A model generated the notes under the pieces. It did not search any database. It was not told where the DNA came from and worked only from the letters and a program-made list of their open reading frames with translations. The position numbers and the translations under genes were made by a program. From NCBI GenBank assembly GCA_026416115.1, contig JAOAFU010000152.1:1-41516 (forward strand): a DNA stretch of 41,516 nucleotides, read 5' to 3'. Of this stretch, positions 19,285 through 28,137 are shown piece by piece. The stretch is from Bacteroidales bacterium. GTDB taxonomy: Bacteria > Bacteroidota > Bacteroidia > Bacteroidales > DTGW01. Position 1 is the first letter of the stretch. Every line of letters begins with the position of its first letter.

Positions 19285-19600
19285 TCTAATATACTATTTT
19301 GCTAACATCATTAGATATAACACTTCGAATAATTAAAAATTGCGTAAAAATAATGGAAAAAATAAATCTGTAAATGTTTATTTACAGATTTACCGTAATA
19401 ACTATATAAACAAAAGTCGATTTTATGTTGAAACTACTTTCATCTACCTGAAAGATACATATTTTTTATATAAAACGTTCTTTAGTAGATTCTTAAAATT
19501 AAAGTCCAAAATATCGGTCTCTTTAAACTTTTTATAATTAGCAAGGCTTTTGAAAATATATCATTAAAATAATGAACATTTTCCGTATTTAGCCCATTTA
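19285..19600. other. 316-bp AT-rich spacer between the T9SS cargo gene and ugd
   Basis: Non-coding, apart from a 65-codon plus-strand frame that I regard as chance. It should contain the ugd promoter (minus strand) and the end of the upstream minus-strand transcript. The one clear structure is the hairpin at 19363-19392, listed separately. Confidence 0.6.
19357..19392 (-). terminator. Putative intrinsic terminator between the T9SS cargo gene and ugd
   Basis: Read on the minus strand, a 12-bp perfect stem TAAATCTGTAAA / TTTACAGATTTA (19392-19381 and 19374-19363) with a 6-nt loop is followed directly by a run of T residues. The stem is AT-rich, so it may be weak. It lies about 210 bp after the cargo gene stop and about 80 bp before the ugd ATG. 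It could therefore end the upstream transcript or be a leader structure of ugd. Confidence 0.55.
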
Positions 19601-21310
19601 CTAATATTTTACAAAAGGTTTGGAGACACAGACAGTATTTTTCTCAAACAACTTTACCCAATAAATTCCAGGCTGAAACATTGATACATCTATTGGTAAA
19701 CCGTAATAGTTTTGAGAATGAATTAATCGACCGTAGAGGTCTACAAGCACAATTTTTTCCACGTTACTTGGAACATTCTTCAGGTAGATAAAACTACTGG
19801 CAGGATTAGGATAGATCGAAAAAATATCATTATTTAACTTCTTAATTTCCACTATTTCATCAAAAAAACCTAAAAAAGGTTCGTAGGAACCAGGCTCTCC
19901 TGAGTTTACTAATATCATATTGCCTGCATTAAGATTGGTGCCTCGATAATTACCTGTTACTATAAATTTTCCAGCAGAATTTTGACGTATTAATAAATTT
20001 TCATCATCGCGGTTGCTTCCAAACGATGTTCCCCATATTGCATTACCTGTATTATTTAATCTAACTAAGAAATAATCGGTATATCCCGATCCGGGTTGCG
20101 AATGATTTATTTTAATGCTTCCAAAAGCAAGTTCGGCGCTTACCATATAGCCTCCAATATAAATATCTCCTGTTTTAGAAAACAAGACAGTTGATGCTAT
20201 ATCATTAGGCAACTCGCCATACGAACGAGCCAGAAGTAGTTTGCCTGTATTATCGTATCTGACAACAAAAATATCATCTTGTCGCGGAGTAGTTCCTGAG
20301 GTTTGATTAATAAGCTCCGTTCCTTCAACACGAAGTGTGTCGCTTCGAAATGAACCAACTACTGCCAAATCCCCGTTAGTATATAAATCTATATCTTTTA
20401 TCTCCTCACTCTGTCGGCCTCCAAAACTTTTTACCATGGTACAGCCCAAATTTGCGTCAAAGTATGCAATAAAACAATCCCATTCTCCATAGCTTTTTAC
20501 CAATTTACCGTCGATATAAAAATCGCCACTATAACTTATACCCGCTAAAACCAAAGTTCCGTTTTGCCATTTTATACATGAGGCATACTCAGAGCTTACA
20601 CCGCCAATGCTCTTGACTTTTATGGCTTTGCCTTCTGGATTAGCTTTTATCAAATAAATATCTCCTCCATAGATCCCCGAAGTATGGGCAACCAAATCTT
20701 GAACGACTATTGAATCGCCAGAATAATCGCCAACTATGTAAATATTACCATTGTTATCCAGACAAATACGCCTTACATAGGTTAAATCGGATGCTCCAAA
20801 ACTTTTTAACCATTGAAGTTTGCCTTGCGAATTAAGTTTGCCGAAGAAAACATCCTGTACCGAAGGCGCTTTTTTTATTAGGGTAACCGTGTCAAGCATA
20901 AAAGTATCGCTTGCAAAAGTGCCAGAAAAATAAATATTCCCATCATTGTCAACAGCCAATGCCGTTAAATTATCGCCATATCGTCCTCCTCCCGAAATAG
21001 CCCACTTTATAAGCCCGTTTGCATCGTATTGGGCAATAAAAACATCGGTAAGGTAAAAAGGAGAAGATCCATTATTCGTTGTGCTTACACTAACCCCTTC
21101 AAAATTTAATGAAGTACTTTTATAACGGCCCCCAACAACTACGTTGTCCTGTGCATAAACCACCACATCATTTATATAATCATCATCAGCTCCTGCAATT
21201 GGATGAATCGACCTCCATTCGATTGGTTGTCCCTTCAACAAAAAATTGCCGACCACGAACCAAGTAAATAATATTACAATATTTCTATAATTAAAGTTTA
21301 AAGATTTCAT
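19601..21310 (-). CDS. Secreted beta-propeller-like protein with type IX secretion C-terminal domain
   Basis: A 569-residue exported protein of unknown function. An N-terminal signal peptide (NIVILFTWFVVGNFLL) is followed by about ten repeats of 45-50 residues built around patterns such as DNDGNIYFSGTF, DNNGNIYIVGDY and GDIYIGGYM. These resemble the SBBP/beta-propeller repeats of Bacteroidota surface proteins. The last 75 residues form a type A T9SS sorting domain: IFSIYPNPASSFIYL, VDLYGRLIHS and FQPGIYWVKLF. The protein should be exported by Sec, cross the outer membrane by T9SS, and be anchored or released. No enzyme motif was recognised. It is monocistronic. Confidence 0.85.
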   Translation of the reverse strand: MKSLNFNYRNIVILFTWFVVGNFLLKGQPIEWRSIHPIAGADDDYINDVVVYAQDNVVVGGRYKSTSLNFEGVSVSTTNNGSSPFYLTDVFIAQYDANGLIKWAISGGGRYGDNLTALAVDNDGNIYFSGTFASDTFMLDTVTLIKKAPSVQDVFFGKLNSQGKLQWLKSFGASDLTYVRRICLDNNGNIYIVGDYSGDSIVVQDLVAHTSGIYGGDIYLIKANPEGKAIKVKSIGGVSSEYASCIKWQNGTLVLAGISYSGDFYIDGKLVKSYGEWDCFIAYFDANLGCTMVKSFGGRQSEEIKDIDLYTNGDLAVVGSFRSDTLRVEGTELINQTSGTTPRQDDIFVVRYDNTGKLLLARSYGELPNDIASTVLFSKTGDIYIGGYMVSAELAFGSIKINHSQPGSGYTDYFLVRLNNTGNAIWGTSFGSNRDDENLLIRQNSAGKFIVTGNYRGTNLNAGNMILVNSGEPGSYEPFLGFFDEIVEIKKLNNDIFSIYPNPASSFIYLKNVPSNVEKIVLVDLYGRLIHSQNYYGLPIDVSMFQPGIYWVKLFEKNTVCVSKPFVKY

Positions 21311-21702
21311 AACAAAAAGATTTAAAGATTAAACGAAAAGATAAAGATGCAAAAAAAAGTTAAAAGAGAACCGCTAAGTGCAGTAAATTTTAATCTTCAA
21401 ATTCACCTTTATCCAAACTTGTTCTAAAATAATTAGAAAGCTAATAGATTTCCAATCAGATTTTTGGAAAAAAATTATTAACATAAAACCATCTGATACG
21501 AGAACATTTATTTTATAATTACTTTACTCACGGTATATTGCAGAAAACATTAACTTGGACAAATTGTGTAAAACTTGCTTTGGCAATATCTCTATCATTG
21601 TCATGTACTTCAGCTTTTTAGCTTAAAAAACAGCTTGGTAAATCTTTTTTATTTATTGTTCGAACTGTTGCAATAATACGATGCAAAAAAATATTTTCCT
21701 GT
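21311..21702. other. Non-coding AT-rich stretch between the T9SS cargo gene and the tRNA-Phe promoter
   Basis: No credible ORF or RNA gene was seen. It must contain the minus-strand promoter of the cargo gene, but no exact TAnnTTTG box was found on that strand. Short AT-rich inverted repeats are present (AGCTTTTT with AAAAAACAGCT near 21611-21634) without clear function. Confidence 0.5.
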
Positions 21703-21732
21703 TTTGCACTTTTAAAAAAAAGTGTACCTTTG
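21703..21732 (+). promoter_or_regulatory. Promoter of tRNA-Phe
   Basis: TTTG at 21703-21706, an 18-bp spacer, and an exact -7 box TACCTTTG at 21725-21732. The transcript would start near 21739, about 11 nt before the tRNA. The spacer contains a 7-bp dyad, CACTTTT (21707-21713) with AAAAGTG (21718-21724), filling it exactly. Confidence 0.72.
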
Positions 21733-21749
21733 CAGCCAGAAAATCGGTT

Positions 21750-21822
<73 letters not shown>

Positions 21823-21825
21823 CAC

Positions 21826-21859
21826 AAAATAGGTCGCAATTTTGCTTGCGACCTATTTT
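21826..21859 (+). terminator. Intrinsic terminator after tRNA-Phe, probably bidirectional
   Basis: A perfect 14-bp inverted repeat (21826-21839 with 21846-21859; core ATAGGTCGCAA) around a 6-nt loop TTTTGC. The 3' arm ends in TTTT and leads into TTATTTATC. On the minus strand the opposite arm also ends in a T run, and the hairpin starts only a few bases after the flippase stop, so it may end both transcripts. Confidence 0.85.
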
Positions 21860-21861
21860 AT

Positions 21862-23358
21862 TTATCTCCTTTGTACTCTACTTTTAACCAGTAAAAGCAA
21901 ATTTCTATAAAGTTGACTTACATCGTCCGATACATTCCATTTTAAAATACAAACAACAAGAATACTGGCTAGAATTGTCGAACGAACAAAAGCATCGATT
22001 AATGAGTTGTAAAGGTAAGGAATGAAAATATTTAGAATAAAAAGTCCTCCCAGTAACACTATAGCTTTGAAAGTATTTGAAGTTAGCGGCCAAATATTAA
22101 TTTTATATTTCAAAAAAAGCATCAGAAAAAAATTGTAACTACCCAGCGCAAGTATAGAGGCAATACCTGCCCCATTGATCCCGAATCGAGGGATTAGCCA
22201 TGCATTTAAGAAAACAGAAGCCAATGTTAGGTAAGCAACAAAAATGATTTGAAAGTAATAAAATCGCGAGTTAACAATTACGTACCAGTTTATACCTGTT
22301 ACCATATCGAAAAGCTTTGAAATACCTAGCAATAAAACTACATACTTACCTGCTTCGTATATATTTCCATTCGGCATAATAGAAAAAATATTGTCGATAT
22401 TGGCCCACACAATTAATAAAATACTCCCCCCAACTAAAAATTGGTTTAACGAGCTTTTCTTGTACAAACTTTCAATTGTGTTCATGTCGTTTTCCTTCCA
22501 GGCTTTGGCTACTAAGGGGTTGGTTATTTGCATAAATACTCTTGAGGGTATTTCGACAATTGTGGTAATATAGAATGCAATACTAAAAATACCGGTCATT
22601 GTTAAGTTGATGCTCGAACTAATCATGAACACATCGACTTTGTTAACAATATTCGATCCAATACCCACAAAAAGTACAAATAACACGTAACGAAGAAAAT
22701 CGCGACGAACTGGAACGGGGATCTGACTAAAATCGACCTTAAGTGAAAGGGGAACCAACCGCGAAAGGTAAAGGAAATTAAGCACTGCACTGATTAAATA
22801 AATACCGATAATACACCATACAAATATCTTAAAATCAATAACTTTAAAATAAAAAAGAATTATAATCCCTATATTGAGTATACGTAACAATACCTCCCTT
22901 ATAATTTTAGGGACTACTATTCGATACATACAATTTGAATATACCTCAAAAAGATTAAGGTACATCATAAAAAAAGTCAGAATCAATACATAAGCGAAAT
23001 GATGTGCAAAAAGCGGCGAGTTTGTTTTAAAAAGTTGAATTATAGGCTGGTAAAATAAAAATGTTGCTCCGGCCAATAGCAAGAATCCTAATAACGGGAC
23101 GAAGAGAACAACACCCAACAATCCATGATGCGAACGTTCGGATGTAAAATAAGGAAAAAAACGAATCATTGCCGAGCCTAAGCCCATCTGAGCAATAAAG
23201 GTAAATAACCCAGCCGCATCGGTAAATACTTTGCTAAAACCGATTACTTCGGGTGGTAAACAATATGGAGTAATAAACATCAGGTTAAGATACCCGATGA
23301 ACACTCCAAAATAAGAGACAATGGTTCCTTTTAGACTCTGGCGAATAACAACACCCAT
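21862..23358 (-). CDS. Polysaccharide flippase (Wzx/MOP superfamily)
   Basis: An integral membrane protein of 498 residues with about 14 hydrophobic segments, matching lipid-linked oligosaccharide flippases of the MOP superfamily. The N-terminus VIRQSLKGTIVSYFGVFIGYLN is typical of the Bacteroidota branch. It would move an undecaprenyl- or lipid-linked glycan across the inner membrane, consistent with the nearby UDP-Xyl, UDP-GlcA and dTDP-Rha genes. However, no glycosyltransferase or polymerase gene is adjacent. The frame extends upstream to a TTG at 23382; the ATG at 23358 is preferred because homologues start at this MG-VIRQ motif. Confidence 0.87.
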   Translation of the reverse strand: MGVVIRQSLKGTIVSYFGVFIGYLNLMFITPYCLPPEVIGFSKVFTDAAGLFTFIAQMGLGSAMIRFFPYFTSERSHHGLLGVVLFVPLLGFLLLAGATFLFYQPIIQLFKTNSPLFAHHFAYVLILTFFMMYLNLFEVYSNCMYRIVVPKIIREVLLRILNIGIIILFYFKVIDFKIFVWCIIGIYLISAVLNFLYLSRLVPLSLKVDFSQIPVPVRRDFLRYVLFVLFVGIGSNIVNKVDVFMISSSINLTMTGIFSIAFYITTIVEIPSRVFMQITNPLVAKAWKENDMNTIESLYKKSSLNQFLVGGSILLIVWANIDNIFSIMPNGNIYEAGKYVVLLLGISKLFDMVTGINWYVIVNSRFYYFQIIFVAYLTLASVFLNAWLIPRFGINGAGIASILALGSYNFFLMLFLKYKINIWPLTSNTFKAIVLLGGLFILNIFIPYLYNSLIDAFVRSTILASILVVCILKWNVSDDVSQLYRNLLLLVKSRVQRR

Positions 23359-23583
23359 AAATCCCTCAGTTATTGGCGGCAATATTAATCAATCTTTTTT
23401 ACTTTATCGTTTTTTTCCAATAAACCAACCTGACAATTAGTATATTTATTCAGTTGAAGCCGATCATCAAGAAAACCAAAAAAAAATATCCGAATATTTT
23501 TATCATTACAAGCATAAAAAATGAAAATCTTTCACAATTTTTGGGGCAAAATTCTGTTTGATAGTTCGGGAAAAAGAAACACC

Positions 23584-26031
23584 ATGCGCATAAAATATTC
23601 TGCAATATTTATTTTTTTATTGTTAATCAATAATTTAATCATTTCTGGTCAGCAAACAGGAACATTTTATGGAACTGTGTACGACACCTCGGGATACTCT
23701 GTAGGATTTGCCACCCTGCTAATTCCCAATACAAAATATGGAGCTATTGCCGATCGTTCGGGTCGTTTTGAAATTAAATTACCAGCTGGTCGATACACCA
23801 TTCAGATAAGCAGTGTAGGATACAAAACACTTCAGATTACCGATAGTATTGGTCCAGGCGAACGTAAACAACTGGATGTTGTACTAACTGAGTGGATTGA
23901 AAATGTTGACGAAGTAAAAATTAGCGCTCGTGCCGATAATACTGGTGCCATCCAACGGGTCAATGTCAAATCTCTCCAAGCTATGCCCAATGTTAGTGGA
24001 AATATTGAGAGCATTATTAAGCGATTACCTGGTGTAGCATCTAACAATGAGCTTAGTTCTCAATACTCGGTACGCGGAGGAAGTTTCGATGAAAATATCA
24101 TATACGTAAACAATATCGAGATTTATCGTCCTGTACTTATTCGTAGCGGTCAGCAAGAAGGTCTTAGTTTTGTCAACCCCGATCTAGTAGGTTCATTAAA
24201 GTTCTCAGCAGGGGGGTTCGATGTGAGTTATGGCGACAAAATGTCGTCGGTGCTCGATGTAACTTACAAACGACCCGATGAAAATTCTGGATCTGCTACG
24301 CTGAGCTTTCTTGGTGCCAATGTGCATTATGAAGGAGTCTCGGAAAATCAGCGATTTAGGCATTTAACAGGTATTCGTTATAAAACCACTCAATATCTTC
24401 TTTCGGGACTCGACACTAAAGGCGAATATAAGCCTACCTTTCTCGATGCTCAGTCATTTCTTACTTATAATATTAGCACTAAATGGGAACTCGATTTTCT
24501 TGGCTACATTGCACAAAATAATTATGTTTTTGCTCCCACAACCCGCGAAATAGAATTTGGCACTTTTCAACTACCTCTCAGAGCTCAAATCTTTTACGAA
24601 GGGCAAGAAGAAGACAGCTACTTCAATAGTCTTGGTGCAGTTACCTTAAATTTCAGGCCTAATGTAAACTCATGGTACAAGCTCATAACCTCGGCCTACA
24701 CTAATTCAGAAAAAGAAACTTTCGATTTATTGGGCGAATACAATATTGGACAAATCGATTATAACAACCGAGACAGTGTAGAAAAGATTGGTGTTGGTGG
24801 TTTCCTTAATCATGCCCGAAACTTCTTAAACAGTTATTCCTATAACATTCAATTCATCGGCTTTAATAGTATTGGATTAAATAAAATACGCTATGGAATA
24901 TCGTATCAGCATGAGAAAATAGATGATCGACTAAGAGAATGGGAAATAATCGACTCGGCAGGTTACCTCCATCCGTATAACGATACTCAAATTCAAACAC
25001 TTGCCTTACGTAATGCCGAAAATTATATTAAATCATACCGAATCATGGGATACGTCCTTTATACTCGAGCTTTTTCGATAGGAAATGAAAGCTTAACCCT
25101 AAATGCTGGCATAAGAAGCCATTTCTGGTCGTTTAACAACCAGAACATTATAAACCCCAGAGCATCTCTCTCCTACCAACCCTCATGGAAAAAAGGACTT
25201 TTGCTTTATACCTCAGTCGGATACTATCAGCAACCACCCTCATATAAGGAAATGAGATATCCAACGGGAGAAATTAACAAGCAAATTAAAGCCCAAAAAG
25301 CTGTTAATTATCTTATTGGGGCCGATTATTTGTTTTACAGTTGGTCACACCCTTTTAAATTAACAGTCGAAGCTTTCTACAAACAACTAAGCAATCTTAT
25401 CCCCTATCGTATCGACAACGTTCGAAGCATCTACGCAGGCGAAAACCTGTCAAAAGGTTATGCACGAGGCATAGACATTAAGCTGAATGGCGAATTCATC
25501 AAAGGTACCGAATCGTGGTTCAGCCTTTCGCTTCTCGACACCAAGGAAGACATCCCAAACGATTTCTATGCTCTTCCTTCTAACCCCGATTCGCTAATAT
25601 ATCCTGGCTACTTCTCGCGCCCTACCGACCAACTGATGAACCTCAATATCTATTTTCAAGATTATCTTCCACGATATCCTTCCTATAAAGTGTATTTAAG
25701 CATTCATTATGGAAGTGCCTTACCTGTTACTATTCCTTTCTCAAATCGATGGGATGATGTAAAAAAATTACTTCCCTCATACAAAAGAGTTGATATTGGT
25801 TTTTCGAAGATCATCAAATCGGCCAATGAAAAGGCTAACTGGAATTTAGTAAACCAATTTAAAGAAGTTTGGCTTAGCGCCGAAATACTTAACGTAATAG
25901 GGGTTAATAACACCGCTTCATACATGTGGATTAAAACCTTTGCACAACAAGAAGGAATACCCGGTACTTTTGCTGTCCCCAATTATCTTACTCCTCGAAG
26001 ACTAAACATAAAATTAATGGTAACTTTTTGA
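23584..26031 (+). CDS. TonB-dependent outer-membrane receptor
   Basis: An outer-membrane beta-barrel importer of 815 residues. A signal peptide IKYSAIFIFLLLINNLIISG precedes a carboxypeptidase-like regulatory domain (about residues 27-110, GTFYGTVYDTSGYSVGFATL to VGYKTL). The plug domain follows, with IESIIKRLPGVAS, SQYSVRGGSFDENIIYVNNIEIY and DKMSSVLDVTYKRP. The remainder is a barrel rich in aromatic residues, ending in ...MVTF, a terminal Phe as expected for BAM recognition. An earlier ATG at 23521 would add 21 residues before the signal peptide. The substrate is unknown. No SusD-like gene follows, which argues against a glycan uptake pair. Confidence 0.93.
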   Translation: MRIKYSAIFIFLLLINNLIISGQQTGTFYGTVYDTSGYSVGFATLLIPNTKYGAIADRSGRFEIKLPAGRYTIQISSVGYKTLQITDSIGPGERKQLDVVLTEWIENVDEVKISARADNTGAIQRVNVKSLQAMPNVSGNIESIIKRLPGVASNNELSSQYSVRGGSFDENIIYVNNIEIYRPVLIRSGQQEGLSFVNPDLVGSLKFSAGGFDVSYGDKMSSVLDVTYKRPDENSGSATLSFLGANVHYEGVSENQRFRHLTGIRYKTTQYLLSGLDTKGEYKPTFLDAQSFLTYNISTKWELDFLGYIAQNNYVFAPTTREIEFGTFQLPLRAQIFYEGQEEDSYFNSLGAVTLNFRPNVNSWYKLITSAYTNSEKETFDLLGEYNIGQIDYNNRDSVEKIGVGGFLNHARNFLNSYSYNIQFIGFNSIGLNKIRYGISYQHEKIDDRLREWEIIDSAGYLHPYNDTQIQTLALRNAENYIKSYRIMGYVLYTRAFSIGNESLTLNAGIRSHFWSFNNQNIINPRASLSYQPSWKKGLLLYTSVGYYQQPPSYKEMRYPTGEINKQIKAQKAVNYLIGADYLFYSWSHPFKLTVEAFYKQLSNLIPYRIDNVRSIYAGENLSKGYARGIDIKLNGEFIKGTESWFSLSLLDTKEDIPNDFYALPSNPDSLIYPGYFSRPTDQLMNLNIYFQDYLPRYPSYKVYLSIHYGSALPVTIPFSNRWDDVKKLLPSYKRVDIGFSKIIKSANEKANWNLVNQFKEVWLSAEILNVIGVNNTASYMWIKTFAQQEGIPGTFAVPNYLTPRRLNIKLMVTF

Positions 26032-26067
26032 TTTCGGGTTTCATTCTCTAAACTAATTCATCATTCA

Positions 26068-26099
26068 TTTGTTTTTATTATAAAAACAGCTTAACTTTA
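26068..26099 (+). promoter_or_regulatory. Putative promoter of the cytochrome/DUF5777/YceI genes
   Basis: TTTG at 26068-26071, a 20-bp spacer, and TAACTTTA at 26092-26099 (seven of eight matches to TAnnTTTG). It would start a transcript about 45 nt before the cytochrome lipoprotein gene, apart from the receptor gene upstream. The spacer contains the weak hairpin GTTTTT/AAAAAC. Confidence 0.5.
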
Positions 26100-26151
26100 A
26101 AATACTAATGTAAGAGTTTCAAATGTGCTAATCCTAAAAATCCGTAAAACT

Positions 26152-26505
26152 ATGAAATCTTTATTAACCTTAGGAATCATCTGTATGCTTGGAATAGCAT
26201 CGTGTACAAGCGATAACGAGGAAGACACTTTCTCGGGAAATAACAATAATGGCGGATGCGATACTACTAATGTGTCATTCACCAAAATAATCATGCCCTT
26301 AATACAAAACAACTGTCTAAGTTGTCACAATTCAACCAGCCCTGTACTCTCTAACTACGATCAGATCTCGAAAAATGCCACCCGTATTTTAGGGGCAATC
26401 AAACATCAACCAGGCTTCAGATCTATGCCTCCGGGCGGAAAACTTCCCGATTGCTCAATTGCACAGTTTGAAGCATGGGTAAATCAAGGAAAGAAAAATA
26501 ATTGA
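26152..26505 (+). CDS. Mono-haem c-type cytochrome lipoprotein
   Basis: A 117-residue exported lipoprotein. The signal peptide ends in the lipobox GIAS-Cys18, so it should be lipid-anchored in the periplasm or at the surface. After an Asn/Gly/Asp-rich linker comes a single haem-binding motif CLSCH (Cys55-His59). SMPPGGKLPDC supplies the probable axial Met92. The C-terminal AQFEAWVNQGKKNN is the usual final helix of these small domains. The short linker and domain resemble cytochrome c modules that precede DUF5777 and YceI genes in Bacteroidota. The in-frame GTG at 26125 is ignored because the signal peptide begins at the ATG at 26152. Confidence 0.87.
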   Translation: MKSLLTLGIICMLGIASCTSDNEEDTFSGNNNNGGCDTTNVSFTKIIMPLIQNNCLSCHNSTSPVLSNYDQISKNATRILGAIKHQPGFRSMPPGGKLPDCSIAQFEAWVNQGKKNN

Positions 26506-26531
26506 TCAAACTTCTATTAACTAAGAATTGA

Positions 26532-27425
26532 ATGAATAAATCAATTGCTTTATTAGTAGCATTGTTTGCATGCAACTTGTCGATTGCTGCTCAGGATGTC
26601 GATGAAATTCTGAATCAACTTGAAACAAGCAATATCGATAATACAGTAACTGCTACATTTAAAGCTACTCGTATTCTTAATGGACATTCGATTGAGCGAA
26701 TGCCACACGGACAGCTCGATTTTAGAATACACCATCGGTTTGGTACCCTTAATAGCGGCGCTTATAATTTTTGGGGTATCGATGCTGCTCAAACGCAGTT
26801 TAGCCTCGAATATGGCATTACCGATTGGCTGATGGCTGGTCTTAGTCGAGGCTCTTACGAAAAAACCTATGGAGGATTTCTAAAATTTAGTCTTTTTAGA
26901 CAAAAACAAAGTAACGGAATGCCTGTTAGCATTTCTTATCTGACGGCTTCAACTATTCGCTCTCAAGATTTCCCTTTTATCGATTCACTCCAAAACAACG
27001 ATAATTACCCTTTTTCATCTCGGTTGGCCTATGTACATCAATTGCTTATTGCCCGTAAATTCAGTAACCGTCTCTCATTGCAAGTAAGTCCTGTATTGAT
27101 ACATTATAATATGGTAAGTCGATCCAATGAGCCTAATAATATCTTTGCCCTTGGTGTGGGTGGACGTATTAAACTAACTACCCGAACTTCCTTTAATTTC
27201 GAATATTATCCAAGACTTCCTTCTAAAGGAATACCCTCCCAGTACACCGATGCTTTAAGTTTTGGCTTCGATATCGAAACGGGTGGACACGTATTTCAGT
27301 TGATTCTCACCAATACCCAAGGGATGATCGAAAAAGATTTTATTGGAAGAACAACCGGTAAGTGGAATAAAGGTGATATACATTTTGGATTTAATATCTC
27401 GAGAGTTTTTACTATTAAGCACTAA
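26532..27425 (+). CDS. DUF5777 family beta-barrel protein
   Basis: A 297-residue exported protein with a signal peptide (LLVALFACNLSIAAQ). Visible features are the segment FKATRILNGHSIERMPHGQLDFRIHHRFG, the phrase GITDWLMAGLSRG, and alternating aromatic beta-strands up to the end. These match the DUF5777 family of predicted outer-membrane barrels. The function is not known. It lies 26 bp after the haem lipoprotein and 24 bp before YceI, so the three are likely co-transcribed and may act together in an envelope redox or lipid task; this is inference. Confidence 0.82.
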   Translation: MNKSIALLVALFACNLSIAAQDVDEILNQLETSNIDNTVTATFKATRILNGHSIERMPHGQLDFRIHHRFGTLNSGAYNFWGIDAAQTQFSLEYGITDWLMAGLSRGSYEKTYGGFLKFSLFRQKQSNGMPVSISYLTASTIRSQDFPFIDSLQNNDNYPFSSRLAYVHQLLIARKFSNRLSLQVSPVLIHYNMVSRSNEPNNIFALGVGGRIKLTTRTSFNFEYYPRLPSKGIPSQYTDALSFGFDIETGGHVFQLILTNTQGMIEKDFIGRTTGKWNKGDIHFGFNISRVFTIKH

Positions 27426-27449
27426 AAATTAATACCTCAATAATAAATT

Positions 27450-27992
27450 ATGTCAAAAAAGATAACCTTACTATTTATTCTTCCATTCATTTTTCTGGCA
27501 GTTCATGCCCAAAAATTTATAACACTCGAGGGTAATATTAGCTTTTTTTCTTCGACACCCTTTGAGGATATAAAAGCCGAGAACAAAAAGGTAATAGCCA
27601 TCCTCGACATACAAACAGGCGAAGTTGCTGTAAGCTGCATTATGAAATCGTTTCGTTTTGAACGCGCCCTAATGGAGGAACATTTCAACGAAAACTATGT
27701 TGAATCGGATAAATACCCCAAAGCCACTTTCAAGGGAAAAATTGTAAATCTCAATGTTTTAAAAAATAAAAACATTGAACAAGAAACTGAAGTTGAGGGA
27801 ATTATGAACATTCATGGTGTCGATCAACCATTTCGCACTAAAATTCGAATTACACCATCCGATGCACAAATTACCGTAAAATCTGAGTTTGAAGTGTCTC
27901 CTGCCGATTATAACATTAAAATTCCCCAAATTGTACGTACTAAAATAGCGGAAAAAATCCAGGTAAAAGTAGATCTTACGCTTAAAAAATAG
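27450..27992 (+). CDS. YceI family protein
   Basis: A 180-residue exported lipocalin-like protein with a signal peptide (LLFILPFIFLAVHAQ). The YceI fold is recognised from GNISFFSSTPFEDIKAEN, SFRFERALMEEHFNENYVES, YPKATFKGKI, and the later MNIHGVDQPF and KVDLTL. YceI proteins bind amphiphilic isoprenoids such as polyprenyl chains or quinone-like molecules. The gene is the last of the haem lipoprotein, DUF5777 and YceI set. Confidence 0.9.
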   Translation: MSKKITLLFILPFIFLAVHAQKFITLEGNISFFSSTPFEDIKAENKKVIAILDIQTGEVAVSCIMKSFRFERALMEEHFNENYVESDKYPKATFKGKIVNLNVLKNKNIEQETEVEGIMNIHGVDQPFRTKIRITPSDAQITVKSEFEVSPADYNIKIPQIVRTKIAEKIQVKVDLTLKK

Positions 27993-28013
27993 CCCTTAAA
28001 CAATTCTAATATT

Positions 28014-28041
28014 TTATTGTTAATCAATCAATAAACAATAA
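28014..28041 (+). terminator. Weak candidate terminator after yceI
   Basis: TTATTGTT (28014-28021) pairs with AACAATAA (28034-28041) across a 12-nt loop, about 20 bp after the YceI stop. The stem is AT-only apart from one G-C pair and no T run follows, so termination here is doubtful. Confidence 0.28.
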
Positions 28042-28087
28042 TTATAACAAAAAAATTAGGAATAAAATCATCATACAAAGAGAAAAT

Positions 28088-28118
28088 TTTGGATTAAAAA
28101 TAAATATTTATATATTTG
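28088..28118 (+). promoter_or_regulatory. Promoter of the ilv leader and operon
   Basis: TTTG at 28088-28091, a 19-bp spacer, and TATATTTG at 28111-28118, an exact Bacteroidetes sigma-A promoter. Predicted transcription start is near 28125, only about 13 nt before the leader peptide ATG. Confidence 0.82.
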
Positions 28119-28137
28119 CAACATCAAAGAAAGATAA

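Noticed and set aside
19340-19537. 65-codon plus-strand ORF in the ugd/T9SS spacer
   Set aside because: Composition is dominated by Asn, Lys, Tyr and Phe as expected from random AT-rich DNA. There is no motif or ribosome-binding site, and it runs through the terminator hairpin.
21862-23358. Capsule or O-antigen cluster around the flippase
   Set aside because: No glycosyltransferase, polymerase or chain-length regulator is present; the nearest sugar genes are nucleotide-sugar enzymes separated by an unrelated gene and the tRNA.
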